64,000 bases of DNA from Macrothele yani. Taxonomy: Eukaryota > Arthropoda > Arachnida > Araneae > Macrothelidae. The translations under genes were made by a program, and so were the position numbers. This document shows, piece after piece, positions 1 to 10,156 of this stretch. The stretch's first letter is position 1. Every line of letters begins with the position of its first letter. The stretch covers positions 72,102,607-72,166,606 of the forward strand of contig CM077005.1 in NCBI GenBank assembly GCA_039090855.1, read 5' to 3'. The notes beneath the pieces are model-generated. The model saw nothing but the letters and a program-made list of their open reading frames with translations, was not told the DNA's origin and ran no database searches.

Positions 1-1438
1 AGCAGTTGCAATTTATGTGGAAAAAAAGTAAGACACTAATAACACTTAAAAAACTCCATAAATGAAACATACCGACGGCATCAATGGCCATGAACATCAG
101 AATTTTGCCCGACAACAAAATGATGAAATTTTATAAGGTGCATTGGTACAGTACTTTAGAATAATTTGATGAGCATGTACAAAAAAAGTAATACATATAT
201 AAATGGGACTGCGAACCCATATTTATGACGGAGAACACCCAGGGTTTTATTCGTAAATGAACTTAATCACCTGCACAAGTAGAACCTTTTTGTGATTCAC
301 AAATAAATAAAAACTGCACAAATAGAATTTATATTAAATGAATAAATCTGTATTTACTCAGAAACAAGTATGAACTGCACAAGCAGAACCTATTTGAGAA
401 ACTTCCTTCTACGCAATAAATTTACTGATTATTTATTGATTCTTTAATTCTTTCAATTAAAGTAGTAGACAAAATCTTCAGAAGTGGAATTTATTTGCTA
501 AATAAATAAAAAATAATTGATTAGAAAATAAATGAACACTGCATAAACAGAAATTCCTTGAGAATATTTTTTCTACACAATGCACTTGATATTCATTAAG
601 TTATTTATTAACTTTCTTCACAAATGCGTAGATCTTCGGAAATGTAAATAGAAATACTTACAAAAACCAAACATTGTTTTTAGGAAGCTTTTTTTTTTCA
701 TTTCTCAACGTTCTTGTGCGTTACCTTTTTCATGCGGATCAAGCGCAGATGGCGATTGTAGTTTCGAAGCATGTTGCTTTCCTGACTGCCATCAATACAG
801 ATAATCCACATGTTAACCTGTTTAAGATAAAACTTCTGAAAAAAGTCAGGGATTAAAAATATGATGAAAATTGCGAAAACAAATGTTAGGCGTATTTACA
901 TAAACTAAAACAAATCTGAAGGTATCCAATCAGATGTACATTCAGCAATTACAAAGAAACATGTAAAAGGAAAAACACAGAATGGGAACGTTTTGCAGCA
1001 AGCAGAGATTTATACAGCTTACTACCTCTTGATTTAGAGACACCTTCGGGACATTAATTTCTTCTCTCAAAAGAGAAGTGCTTTTAAAAGAGAGTTTAGC
1101 GTTATTTATGGGCTACAGTACGTATTACATAAGTACAAATGCTTATACACATGTATGTCAAATTACTTGTGATAAGTGAAATCAGTATGCTAATTCAGCT
1201 AAATAATCTGAAAGACAATTCAAACATTTATAGTTTTATAATATTGTCACGCATAAATTCTAGATCGCCATTGTACACATTAACCTGCTATACATAGTTT
1301 AACACGTAAAAATTATAATATGCAAAAAAAAAAAATAAAAAAAAATAGATCTCCTACTGGGAAACAATAGTGACACTCATCGCTGTATGCATTTTTATTC
1401 AGAAGACATGAAAAAAAAACTCTTATGTTCTTATACAC
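1..1438. other. AT-rich non-coding stretch
   Basis: No recognisable gene. The stretch holds many A runs and short words such as 'actgcacaa' plus 'agaacctatt/agaattta' that recur loosely around 270-560, suggesting a decayed repeat. The only open frame (674-856, 60 codons) has no family resemblance and sits in low-complexity sequence. Confidence 0.6.
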
Positions 1439-1440
1439 TA

Positions 1441-2649
1441 TCTACCAACAAGTAATTGGACACCTGCGATAGCAAAGGAAAACGAAGTTTATTCCCCTTC
1501 AATAGTTGGTGGAGTCTCCACGAGCGGCGATTAAAGCTGCGACCCTCCGGGGCATACTGTCAAGCAGGCGTTGTACGACGGCCAGCGGTATTTTCTTCCA
1601 CTAGGCTTGGAAAAGACAGGTCAGTTCCTTCACCGATTTCGGACGGTGGAGGCACCCCTTAAGTCGATGCTGCAACGCGTCCCAGAGGTGCTCGATAGGG
1701 TTAATGTCCGGGCTCTGCGTAGGCCAGTCCATTCGATTAACCCCATTGTCACCATACCAAACCATGGTGGACCTCACAACATGACAGGTGGCATTGTCAT
1801 CCTGAAAGTAACATGGGTTCACCCCGTAAAACTGCCACAACGTAGGAAGCGCATGGTCATCCAAAATGGTGCAGTAGGTCTCGGCGTTGAGTCTACCAGG
1901 AATTGCGACCAAGGGTCCCGTGCCATACCAGGAGAAACACTTCCATAGCATAATTCTATCGCCGCCGAACTTCACAGTTGGCACAATATATTCCGACAGG
2001 AGGCGTTCTCCAGGAAGACGCCAAACCCAGACCCTGCCATCCGAACGGTAGAGGGTGAACCTTGATTCGTCGCTCCAGAGAACCTGTTTTGCACTGTTCG
2101 ACGGTCCACTGTCGATGTTCTTTGCACCACGTTAGCCGAGCAGCGCTATTGGACTTGGTGATCAAAGGCTTGAGGGCGGCAGCAAGTCCATGATAACCGA
2201 GCAGATGGGCTTCCTTACGAATGGTATTCATCAAAAGAACACTACCGGATGCCTGTTGAAACTCGTCGCGGATGTGGCCCATCGATCTGGTGCGGTTCTT
2301 CCGAATTTCTCTGGCCAGCACCCGTCGGTCTCTAACTTTCAGTTTTGTGGGTCTGCCGGGTCTGGGCACATACCGACAGTCACCTCTCATCTTCCACTTG
2401 TCAATCACGTAGGCCACTGTCGATTTTGGGTACTTCAACTCGCTGGATATGTCACGTATGGATCGGCCATTTCTGTGATACCGACGATTATACGTTTCTC
2501 GAAATCAAAGAGCTCCGAACTGCGTGGCATCTTGCATGCGACTGGTTGCGTTGTTGTTTCCCACACGATATTTAACGGCGGCGGCTGTGACGTGCATCAG
2601 GACCGCAGATATCGTCGATTGCAGGGGTGTCCAATTACTTGTTGGTAGA
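1441..2649 (-). mobile_element. Tc1-like DNA transposon with both ends
   Basis: The left end (TCTACCAACAAGTAATTGGA) and the inverted right end match over about 30 bases with a 2-base gap. TA dinucleotides flank both ends (1439-1440 and 2650-2651), the classic Tc1/mariner target duplication. The 1.2-kb length is normal for the family. The single coding region runs on the minus strand. Seen directly: termini and TA. Known of the family: cut-and-paste transposition by a DDE transposase. Confidence 0.93.
1601..2438 (-). pseudogene. Tc1-like transposase, frameshifted
   Basis: A helix-turn-helix region comes first (KSTVAYVIDKW, then a GRP-type linker, PGRPTKL). The first catalytic Asp (WSDESRF) survives only in another frame, because a frameshift just after 'WTVEQ' (near 2085-2095) breaks the protein. 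The second frame carries the second Asp in QDDNATCH and the Glu in NPIEHLWD. I count 34 residues between them, so this is DD34E. Translation otherwise reads cleanly, so the copy is fairly young but cannot make transposase. Confidence 0.9.
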
Positions 2650-2651
2650 TA

Positions 2652-2999
2652 GTATATTTAGACCTTTCTGATGTCACAATTTCGTGCTCAATGCCAATCT
2701 GCAACTGCGCTTCAACATTGCTACGCCAAGCAAAAAAAAAAAAACGTTTTCACGCTTCTCAGCAATTTACTAGCTACTGTGTAATTTTTTTTCGCAATAG
2801 GAACAGAATGTCTTACTGCCACATCTTCCAGTTCTTCCTGATCTTCACTATTATTTCTACCCGCTTTCGTTTGAGCGAAGACACAAGCATCCTAGGCATG
2901 CAGCTTACAAAATCTTTCTGATTCATGCAAGTGTATAATGTCACATGCATTCCATTACTTGGCCGTAACTCGGAGATTCAAATATGCATTCGGTATGTT
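2652..2999. other. non-coding spacer
   Basis: I see no gene or repeat here beyond a short A run near 2732-2744. Confidence 0.5.
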
Positions 3000-3983
3000 C
3001 TGATAGATGTCGTCTTCCGTATGTTATAGAGTCCGCAGAAGAGGTAGGCCATGTCCATTTTAACCCATGTTGTTCCACAAGAACTGTAGACAGTAGCTGA
3101 AAATGGAGAAGGGGGGGGGATCTGTATCTATGACATGCCTCAGAATAGGGGGGAGATGCCCGTTATAACTCATGATGTTTCCCAGGGACTGCAGACAGTT
3201 TCTGCGATTGGGAAGGGCCGTATATGAGAGAATATTCGAAGCAAAATGGAATGTCCATTACAACTCGTGCGTTTCTCAGGGACTATAGAGAGAGTAGCTG
3301 TAATTAGGATAAGTCAGTATTAGAGAGAGCCCTCAAAACAGAGGGGAATGTCCATTATAAATTATGCTGTTTCGCAGAGACAGCATGAGCTATAATGTAG
3401 CATATACAGCCTGAAACAAGTGTTCATTCATGAGTTATAATACAGCGTGAGTGAAGAGTAGTCGTAATCGGGACGAGTGAGTGCCTGAGAGAGTCTTCAA
3501 AGCAGAGGGGAATGTTCATTGCAATTCACGTTGTTCCGCAGGGACTGTAGACAGTAGCCGAAATCGGGAGGGTTTGTGTCTGAGAGAGCCCTCAATAAAA
3601 GGGGAGGGGGTTACCGATCATAAATCATTCTGTTCCGCAGAAACTATGGGAAGTATCTGTAATTAGGAGGGGTTAGCATCTAAGAGAGTCCCCAAAACGG
3701 AGGGGGGGGAGGATGTCGATTATAACTCATTTTGTTCCGCAGGTACTGTACACACTAGCCAAAATCAGGTGGGGTACCTATCTGAGAGAGTCATCAAAAG
3801 AGAAGGGGAATGTCCATTTTAATTAGTGCTGTTCCCTAGGAATTGTAGACAGGAACCGAAATCGGGAGGGAACCGCATTTGAGAGAGCCCTCAAAAGAGA
3901 GGGGGAATGTCCATTATTACACTTGCTGTTTCGTAGGGACTGTAGACAATAGCGTTGCTGTGTGGGGTATGTATGAGAGAGCT
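3000..3983. repeat. diverged ~98-bp minisatellite
   Basis: The phrase 'aatgtccatt-taactcatgctgtt-cgcagggactgtaga' recurs with starts near 3051, 3155, 3251, 3348, 3512, 3612, 3713, 3808 and 3907. Steps are mostly 96-104 bases; one step of about 164 has extra sequence around 3390-3470. Each unit also carries a 'tgagagagccctcaaaa' block followed by a G-rich run. Copies differ by many substitutions, so the array is old. It ends where the Penelope-like element is inserted. Confidence 0.9.
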
Positions 3984-3995
3984 GTCCCTTAAGGG

Positions 3996-4673
3996 TGTCA
4001 CAGTTTCTTCATCAGGTGTGAGAGTAAATATGGTGACAACTGGTTAAATACATGTGGGAGATGGAGTAGGTCGCAAGACACATGCGCAAAAGAGCAGGGT
4101 CATGAACATCTAGGATTAAGTTGTTTTTAAACAGTTAACTTTAATTAGAGTCAGTATTTTGTAATACATTCTGTAGAAACAGTTTCCATGGGGTGGGCAC
4201 AACATAGGGGAGATAGTTATTACAGCAGTGTCTCAGATTGGCAATTATGTGTAAACTCGTTGTGAGGAGAGTTGCACTTTTCGATTTCGCGGTGGTAAGG
4301 ATGGTAGCTTCGTCCCATATCGGTTGAAATGCTTCCTTCACGAGTAAGCGTGACATCGCTGTGGCAGACAACTTAGTTTTAATATTGCATTTATGCTCTT
4401 TCAAACGGGTTTTTAAATAGCGATTCGTCGAGCCCATATAAATGCAGTCGTCGTGTCCGGGTTCGGTAGCTCTGAGTGGAATAGAGTAAACCTCATGGCG
4501 GTCCAACAGCTGAGTTAAGTCTGTGATTTTTTTATAAAGACCAAACCCCACGTATTCTCTGCCCAAAATTCATTCCATAGTATCTGTAAATGTTTTTTAG
4601 AAAATTGGATAGTGGCGGAAGGAACGGTATCGAGCCTACATATTTAGGAGGTCTATTGTTTCTAGCCAAGGTG
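3996..4673 (-). mobile_element. inverted 3' segment of the Penelope-like element
   Basis: The reverse complement matches the main copy from about 9338 to 10005: the end of the RT region, the GIY-YIG domain and the 3' UTR. It is truncated inside the UTR next to the TSD. The opposite end joins a direct copy of the same tail near 4674, so the two tails face away from each other and could fold back over about 300 bases. Confidence 0.85.
4141..4566 (-). CDS. GIY-YIG endonuclease domain of a Penelope-like element
   Basis: This open frame of 141 codons holds the C-terminal GIY-YIG-type nuclease. VYSIPL stands for the GIY strand and CIYMGSTNR for the YIG strand, followed by the basic LKTRLKEHK helix. 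In active Penelope-like elements this domain nicks target DNA for reverse transcription. Unlike the main copy's domain, it has no stop or frameshift, but it is detached from any RT frame, so it is a fragment and probably not made as a working protein. Confidence 0.8.
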   Translation of the reverse strand: MGREYVGFGLYKKITDLTQLLDRHEVYSIPLRATEPGHDDCIYMGSTNRYLKTRLKEHKCNIKTKLSATAMSRLLVKEAFQPIWDEATILTTAKSKSATLLTTSLHIIANLRHCCNNYLPYVVPTPWKLFLQNVLQNTDSN

Positions 4674-4674
4674 G

Positions 4675-5095
4675 TCTAACTCTCCTCACAGAGAGTTTAC
4701 ACATAATTGCCAATCTGAGACACTGCTGTAATAACGATCTCCCCTATGTTGTGCCCACTACATGGAAATTGTTAATACAGAATGTATTACAAAACACTGA
4801 CTCTAATTAAATCTAACTGTTTAGAAACAACTTAATCTTAGATGTTCACGACCTTGCTCTTTTGCGCATGTCTGTTGCGACCTACTCCATTTCCCACACG
4901 TATTTAACCAGTTGTCACCACGTTTACTCTCACACCTGATAAAGAGACTGGGGCAGTCTTGAAAGTGCTTGTGTATTTTAACTACGTGTGTTCTTAAGTC
5001 CTATGCTTAAATTAAAGTTTTTAACTTATAATCGTGTTGAAGACGGATTAGTTTTTCTAATATTACCAACGCAGTACGAAATTCAACTTTTATTT
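4675..5095 (+). mobile_element. direct 3' tail copy of the Penelope-like element
   Basis: Sequence from 'ctctcctcacagagagttta' through 'gacggattagtttttcta' repeats the end of the main copy (about 9736-10140) in the same orientation, directly upstream of the main copy's 5' region. This gives the tandem tail-to-head arrangement expected when Penelope-like elements integrate as partial dimers. Confidence 0.82.
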
Positions 5096-5244
5096 CATCC
5101 AACGCAGCTTTTAGTATGCATTTTCATCTATGTTCACTTTGCTTTGTGACAGCTGCCTTTTGTGGCGAATGTGATCGACAGAAGAAAAACTCCATACTTT
5201 AGTCGGGTTCAATTACTTTTTCGACTCGCAACGGAAGCATTGCA

Positions 5245-6196
5245 TTGGATCGTGTGCAACTAGTGAAGACCTTCTGGTATGTGATATTGCTTTTTTCTCC
5301 AGGTACAGACCATGGACACTGTGATAAATTTAAAAATTTATTCGACAAATGGAAACAAAAATTGACCTCCGAAAGCACTCACTTAGCCTTTCTGCCCAAT
5401 TGCCGTGATTTGGGTATAATACCCAAATTCCTCTTTATACAGTACTACAGAAACCTATTTCAAGAAGAAACAATAATACACTTAGAACCTCTGAATCCAA
5501 AAGGTTGGCTAGCGTTATCAGACAAAAAAGAGGTCATTTAGACTATTTGAACCTCCGTACCTACTATGCCTACCTGAACATGGCAGCTACAATACATCAC
5601 GTTTTATTAAATAGGGCACCCATCACCATTTCTGCTATGTGTCTCGCCCGTGAACTGACTTTACAGACAACTTATATTAAGAAGTTAAGGAACCTGGTAG
5701 CGGATGAGATCCTGACAAGACCTGGCAGAAGGACACTTGCCAAAACATTCGCCAGTCAACCCTTGATCGCCTACTTAAACTTAAGTAGTCTGGTCTTGAC
5801 CTCTACACAACATTCCGCATTAGCCAATGGACCAAAATATGCTTCCCCACTGCAAAAGTTAATAAATTTACATTGATACCACAGGTTGAAGCCATAGTAA
5901 GAGCACTACCGGACAATATCCAAGAGCCCGCACGCTACAAGATAGGTAAAGCTATAACATCTTTAAGGTCTGCCCAGCAACGTTGCAGAGTATCTCGCTG
6001 GACCATTGAAGAACAGAAAAAATTGCGATCCCTTCGGAAAAACCTTACAATTTCCGTTGTGGGTGCAGATAAGGGCTCACAGATCACTTTCTTAGACCAA
6101 ACTGATTACGACCAGAAGATGCAACAAGCAATCCTAAACATTCCTCACTCTCTTTGCCCCCGTGATCCGACGCCAGTAACCTTAACAGCACTCAGG
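5245..6196 (+). pseudogene. N-terminal half of the Penelope-like protein, frameshifted
   Basis: Three overlapping frames (5245-5541, 5505-5876, 5873-6196) together give the region upstream of the RT. The last contains VVGADKGSQITFLDQTDYDQKM, typical of the N-terminal part of these elements. At least two frameshifts separate the pieces. Coding similarity stops near 6196 (TLTALRH), where foreign DNA begins, and resumes at about 8335. Confidence 0.75.
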
Positions 6197-6198
6197 CA

Positions 6199-6483
6199 CT
6201 GTGACGTATATTCTAATTTAACTTTCATTTTTAGTTTCTTTTCCTATGTAAATTTGAGCTTGTTGTCATTTGTACTTTCTAAACTTAACGTGATATCTTC
6301 TCTCTCACATGAATGAGGTTGGCCACACTTTTGAAGTCAGAGAGAGAGTGACGTATGAATGTGATAAGAACGTTAGATAAAAAGGACGATATGGTTGTTG
6401 CTTAGTGCTTAGTGTGTGTGTGGAGATGTTCGATCATTGTTAAGATAGATCATACGACAGATAATTAATTAAGGCACTATAAC
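6199..6483 (+). repeat. dispersed repeat, copy A
   Basis: It begins TGTGACGTATATTCTAA and matches, inverted, the stretch at about 10820-11172. Shared blocks include 'aactttc.tttttagtttct', 'taacgtgatatct' and 'gaatgtgac/tgataagaac'. A further matching block (cgtaagttgacttctg...tttcgtctgg) lies at about 7342-7372, beyond the RTE fragment, so the RTE landed inside this repeat. I do not recognise the family and see no coding sequence. Confidence 0.7.
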
Positions 6484-7274
6484 GTTTTGCTGATGACTTA
6501 GTCCTTTTTGCAACTACCCCATCAGAGCTGCAGAGTATGATCCAGGAACTTGCTGACAAGAGTAACGAAGTGGGATTAAAAATGAACTTTCAAAACACAA
6601 AAGTGATACACCATGCTTTTACAAGATATGAAGATTTATCGATTGATGGGGAAAAGCTGGAGATAATAACCAATACCTACATTCATCTTGGACATTAGAT
6701 ATCAAGTGAGGGTCACATTGATGAAGAAATTAATCGGCGTATAAAACTTGCCTGGAGAGCATTTGGAAGGAACAGTATAATTTTCAAGAGCAATATGCTA
6801 TTATGTCTTATAAGAAAAGTGTTTGATCAATGCATCCTTTCAGTGCTTACGCATGGTGCAGAGACGTGTACCTTAACTAAAAGAGACATACAAAGGCTGC
6901 AGACAACTCAAAGAAGCATGTAGAGGTTCATGCTTGGTATAACCAGGAGAGATAAGAAGAGTAACTCGTGGATCCGAAAAATGACAAGAGTGGAAGACAT
7001 CATGATCAGAGTAAAATCCCTGAAATGGCAATGGGCTGGACATACTGCCAGAAGGACAGACCATCGATGGACAGCTGAAATTTTAGACTGGATTCCGAAG
7101 GACAGGAAAAGACCCAGAAGAAGACCACATGGGAGATGGGCGAATGAAATTCGAAAGTATGCAGGAGTAACATGGAGGAGACTGGCACAAGACAGACCGT
7201 TGTGGAAGAAACTTGGGGAGACCTTTGTCCAGCAGTGGATTGATAATGGTTGTTAATGATGATGATGATGATGT
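6484..7274 (+). pseudogene. 5'-truncated RTE-like LINE, 3' end
   Basis: It starts within the RT active-site motif (FADDLVLF) and runs through the RTE-type C-terminal region (SIDGEKLEI, HIDEEINRRIKLAWRAF, WQWAGHTARRTDHRW, RPHGRWANEIRKYAG). It ends in a (GAT)n microsatellite at 7254-7274, as RTE elements do. It is closely related to the longer copy at 28.3-31.3 kb. Stops near 6700 and 6921 show decay. 5' truncation is normal for LINE integration. Confidence 0.92.
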
Positions 7275-7800
7275 GAAGTGTAAAACTCGCAGTGCTATAT
7301 TTTGGTTTTCATCAAATATTGCTGGACCAATAAAAGGTTATCGTAAGTTGACTTCTGTATATGTTTCGTCTGGTCGTGAAATCGTCATTATAGGTATTCC
7401 GTGCAACTATTGCATCGTATTCTCATTTAGTCCAACATTTCCTTACTCATGGTTGTAGACATAGCGTAACACCAATGTCGCACACAAAAAACGGTTGCGT
7501 TATATTGACGCCCGAACTTCCAGGATGACACGGCTGTTAAGTTTCTCTCAATGATGTGATGTTCTTTTTACACGAATAGACAGGAAACATGAGAATCCCT
7601 TCTTCAGTGCTTCGAAAAATAAATCAGTGTGAGTCCACGTTCCACACACCAAATTGTCTGGGATTTATCAAATACACGTTCTTCATGGGATCACTGCCTA
7701 CAGTGACACATGGTCCCGGCTGACCCATGGGCCATGCCCCCGGCCTCTTTTTTTGAGGGGGGGGGAGATGTGACGTGCCTGCACTGCAGGACGCTTATGA
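7275..7800. other. non-coding, part of dispersed repeat A and flank
   Basis: Apart from the block shared with copy B at about 7342-7372, nothing is recognisable. A T run and G run at 7746-7765 precede the tRNA-like region. Confidence 0.5.
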
Positions 7801-8334
7801 TATAAAGGCAGATAGCAGTGGGAGCATATGTCGCGTAGCTCAGTTGGGAGAGCAACTTACTCCGGAATGATTGAACCCAGGTTCGATGCTCTGCGCTGAC
7901 AAATTTGAATGTTCTGTGAAGTACTACAGAGGTGAAATCATGTGTCAAAACGACCAATCTGCAGAGAGATATCCTGTCCGCGTAGCTCAGTTGTGAGAGC
8001 GACTTATGTAAGTCGCTCATGTTTTAACCTCTGAGGTACGTCACATCATCTCCCTCTATTTTTTTCTTTGAAGCAAAGAAGGAATGTTTCATTAATTCCA
8101 AACAATGTATGGAACTAACATCACACATTTTTCGAAGAACCCAACGGCCAGTGGATACATTTTCCACAATCGGGCGACAATGTGACGACACGGGTTTTTC
8201 CGCGACGGCCATCGAAACCGTGTCCCCTCACTCCGGAGTATGTCGCTCTCCCAACTGAGCTACCTGGACAGAATGTCTCGCTGCAGATTTGTTGTTTAGG
8301 CACATGTTTTCACCTGTGTAGTACGTCGCGTCAT
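7801..8334. repeat. tRNA-like SINE segments in opposed orientation
   Basis: Two plus-strand heads (near 7830 and 7978) contain GTAGCTCAGTTG.GAGAGC, a perfect pol III A-box type. One minus-strand head (about 8200-8270) has the same A box, and its B box (GGTTTCGATGG) carries a T insertion compared with the usual GGTTCGA. The first plus head has AGGTTCGATGC. Bodies on the two sides are also similar (gtactaca.aggtgaaa.catgtg...aatctgcag.gaga), so 7890-8000 and 8265-8335 form an inverted pair. These are SINE heads, not working tRNA genes: no cloverleaf closes well. Confidence 0.75.
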
Positions 8335-9516
8335 CTTAAATCTTTCGATTCCCTACCTACCAGCATCATCAAGAGCTTGCTGCCCCCTCCGGGTCTACAA
8401 GTTCCCGAATTATTCCGGAAGCTCAAGTTGGACAAAGAAGGTAACTCGATTAGGCCATTGGTCACAGCTTATGCTTCCCCCACTCGACCCCTCGAAAGTG
8501 CTTTGACTGAATTCTTGTCCCATCTCACTGTGAACTCAAGTTTTTGTGTTTCTAGTTCAGCACAGGCTCTAACCCGTATTCAATCGATTCAACCCATATC
8601 TGTTCCATCCATCATGCTTTCTCTCGATGTGATATCTCTTTCCCAAAATACCCCAGTCCCTACAATTCACGATTTAATTTTCACAAAATGGCAGGCCGGA
8701 AGGAACTATTCGCATTCTGAAGCACGGGCCATTCTGCTTGCCTTACAGTTGGTGTACAACAGATCATACTTCAGGTATAATGGATTAATTTACCGCCACA
8801 TGGAAGAGGCCCCAATGGGGTCCCCCTTATCAGCTCTGCTTGCCGAGATCCTGATGCAACACCTGGAAAACGAGGTGTTAGCAACTTCCAGTATAAAATC
8901 ATTCCTACATTTTCGCTACGTCGATGACATCCTGGTTTTCTGGACTTCCTCGTTTGATGAACTGCACAACTTTATTGAAATATTGTCTTCAAAGTACCAT
9001 ACAATCAACTTCACCACCGAATTCGAGACTGATTTCACCCTCCCATACTTGTATATCTTACTCAAACGGGACCCAAATAACCACACAGTAACTACATCTG
9101 TTTACAGAAAGCCATCTTCCAGTATATCGATGATACCATCCTCTTCAACCCACCCGTTAGGCCAGAAACTATCTTCAATACGTTTCATGCTGCACCGTGC
9201 TATAACACATTTTTCAACGCCGGAGTTATTTAACATTGAGATTGGAAAAATAAAGGACTTTGCAGCCGCTTTTGGATATCCCCAACATGTAGTAAACAAG
9301 CTACTGAGGAAAATGCAAGACAGAACTTCCACCACCTTGTGTAGAAACAATAGACCTACTACATATGTAGGCTCGATACCGTACCTTCCTCCACTATCCA
9401 ATGTCCTAAAAAACATTTGTAGACCCTATGGACTGAATTTTGGGATCAGCACACGTGGGGTTTGGTCCTTAGTAAAACATGACAGAGGCTTAACTCAGCT
9501 GTTGGACCGCCATTGA
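8335..9516 (+). pseudogene. reverse transcriptase of the Penelope-like element
   Basis: The frame is open from the insertion junction to 9516. RT landmarks in order: IRPLVTAYASPTRPL; SIMLSLDVISL, where the metal-binding first Asp lies; EAPMGSPLSALLAEI; and the catalytic FRYVDDILVFW. The thumb-like C-terminal part (SVYRKPSSSISMI) follows. The RT core looks undamaged, but the N-terminal half is detached by the 6.2-8.3 kb insertion and the GIY-YIG domain is disrupted just downstream, so the element is dead in cis. Confidence 0.92.
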
Positions 9517-9854
9517 GTTACTCTATTCCTCTCAGAGCGACCGAACCCGGACACGACGATTGCGTTTATATGGGCTAGACGACTCGCAATTCAAAAACCC
9601 GTTTGAAAGAACATAAATACAATATTAAAACTAAGCCATCTGCCACAGCGATGCCACGCTTACTCGTCAAGGAAGCCTTTCAACCAATATGGGACGAAGC
9701 CACCATCCTTACCACCCCGAAATCAAAAAGTGCAACTCTCCTCACAGAGAGTTTACACATAATTGACAATCTGAGACACTGCTGTAATAACGATCTCCTA
9801 TATGTTGTCCCCACCCCATTGAAACAGTTTTTACAGAATGTATTAAAAAACTGA
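9517..9854 (+). pseudogene. GIY-YIG domain of the main Penelope-like copy, broken
   Basis: Compared with the intact inverted copy at 4141-4566, one base is missing at the start of the domain (after LLDRH) and the codon after YMG has become a TAG stop (near 9578). Downstream the frame recovers (LKEHKYNIKTKPSATAMPRLL... to 9854). Together these abolish the nuclease. Confidence 0.85.
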
Positions 9855-10156
9855 CTCTAATTAAGTCTAACTGTTTAAAAACAACTTAATCCTAGATGTT
9901 CATGATCCTGCTCTTTTGCGCATATCTGTTGCGACCTACTCCATCTCCCACATGTATTTAACCAGTTATCACCATGTTTACTCTCACACCTGATGAAGCG
10001 ACTGGGGCAGTCTTTACAGTACTTGTGTATTTTATCTATGTGTGTTTTTAACTCCTATGTTTAAATTAAAGTTTATAATCGTGTTGAAGACGGATTAGTT
10101 TTTCTAGTATTGCCAATGCCGCACGAAATTCAACTTTGATTTTGGTCCCTTAAGGG

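Larger units (their letters stand above)
6199..8334. mobile_element. foreign DNA splitting the Penelope-like element
   Basis: The reading frame stops at 6196 and picks up as HLKSFDSLPTS near 8335. In between lie a dispersed repeat (6199-6483 plus about 7330-7372), a truncated RTE LINE, and tRNA-like SINE segments. I could not find a clean TSD for the block, so it may be several successive insertions. Confidence 0.7.
3984..10156. mobile_element. Penelope-like element, composite insertion with TSD
   Basis: The 12-base word GTCCCTTAAGGG lies at 3984-3995 and again at 10145-10156, exactly outside the outermost Penelope-like sequence, so I read it as the target-site duplication of the whole unit. 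Inside, in order: an inverted 3' part (3996-4673), a direct 3' tail (about 4675-5095), and a main copy (about 5096-10144) split by foreign DNA at 6199-8334. Inverted and tandem partial copies are a known feature of Penelope-like elements ('pseudo-LTR' structure). The word is palindromic, so chance is not fully excluded. Confidence 0.85.

Noticed and set aside
674..856. 60-codon open frame
   Set aside because: Low-complexity start and no support beyond being open.
1571..1948. Open frame on the plus strand in the first Tc1-like element
   Set aside because: It is the complement of the transposase on the minus strand and has no family features.
3000..3983. CRISPR-like or promoter array
   Set aside because: Units of about 98 bp diverge throughout; there is no constant repeat with variable spacers.
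5270..5310. Short intron near the Penelope-like 5' end (gtatgt ... ccag)
   Set aside because: Only about 25 bases would be removed, too short for a credible intron.
7829..8270. Possible tRNA genes
   Set aside because: A boxes are good but the arms do not pair into a full cloverleaf, and copies have SINE-like bodies.
8182..8334. Start of the long RT frame inside SINE-like sequence
   Set aside because: The first 50 codons are read-through of the neighbouring SINE in reverse; Penelope-like similarity begins near 8335.
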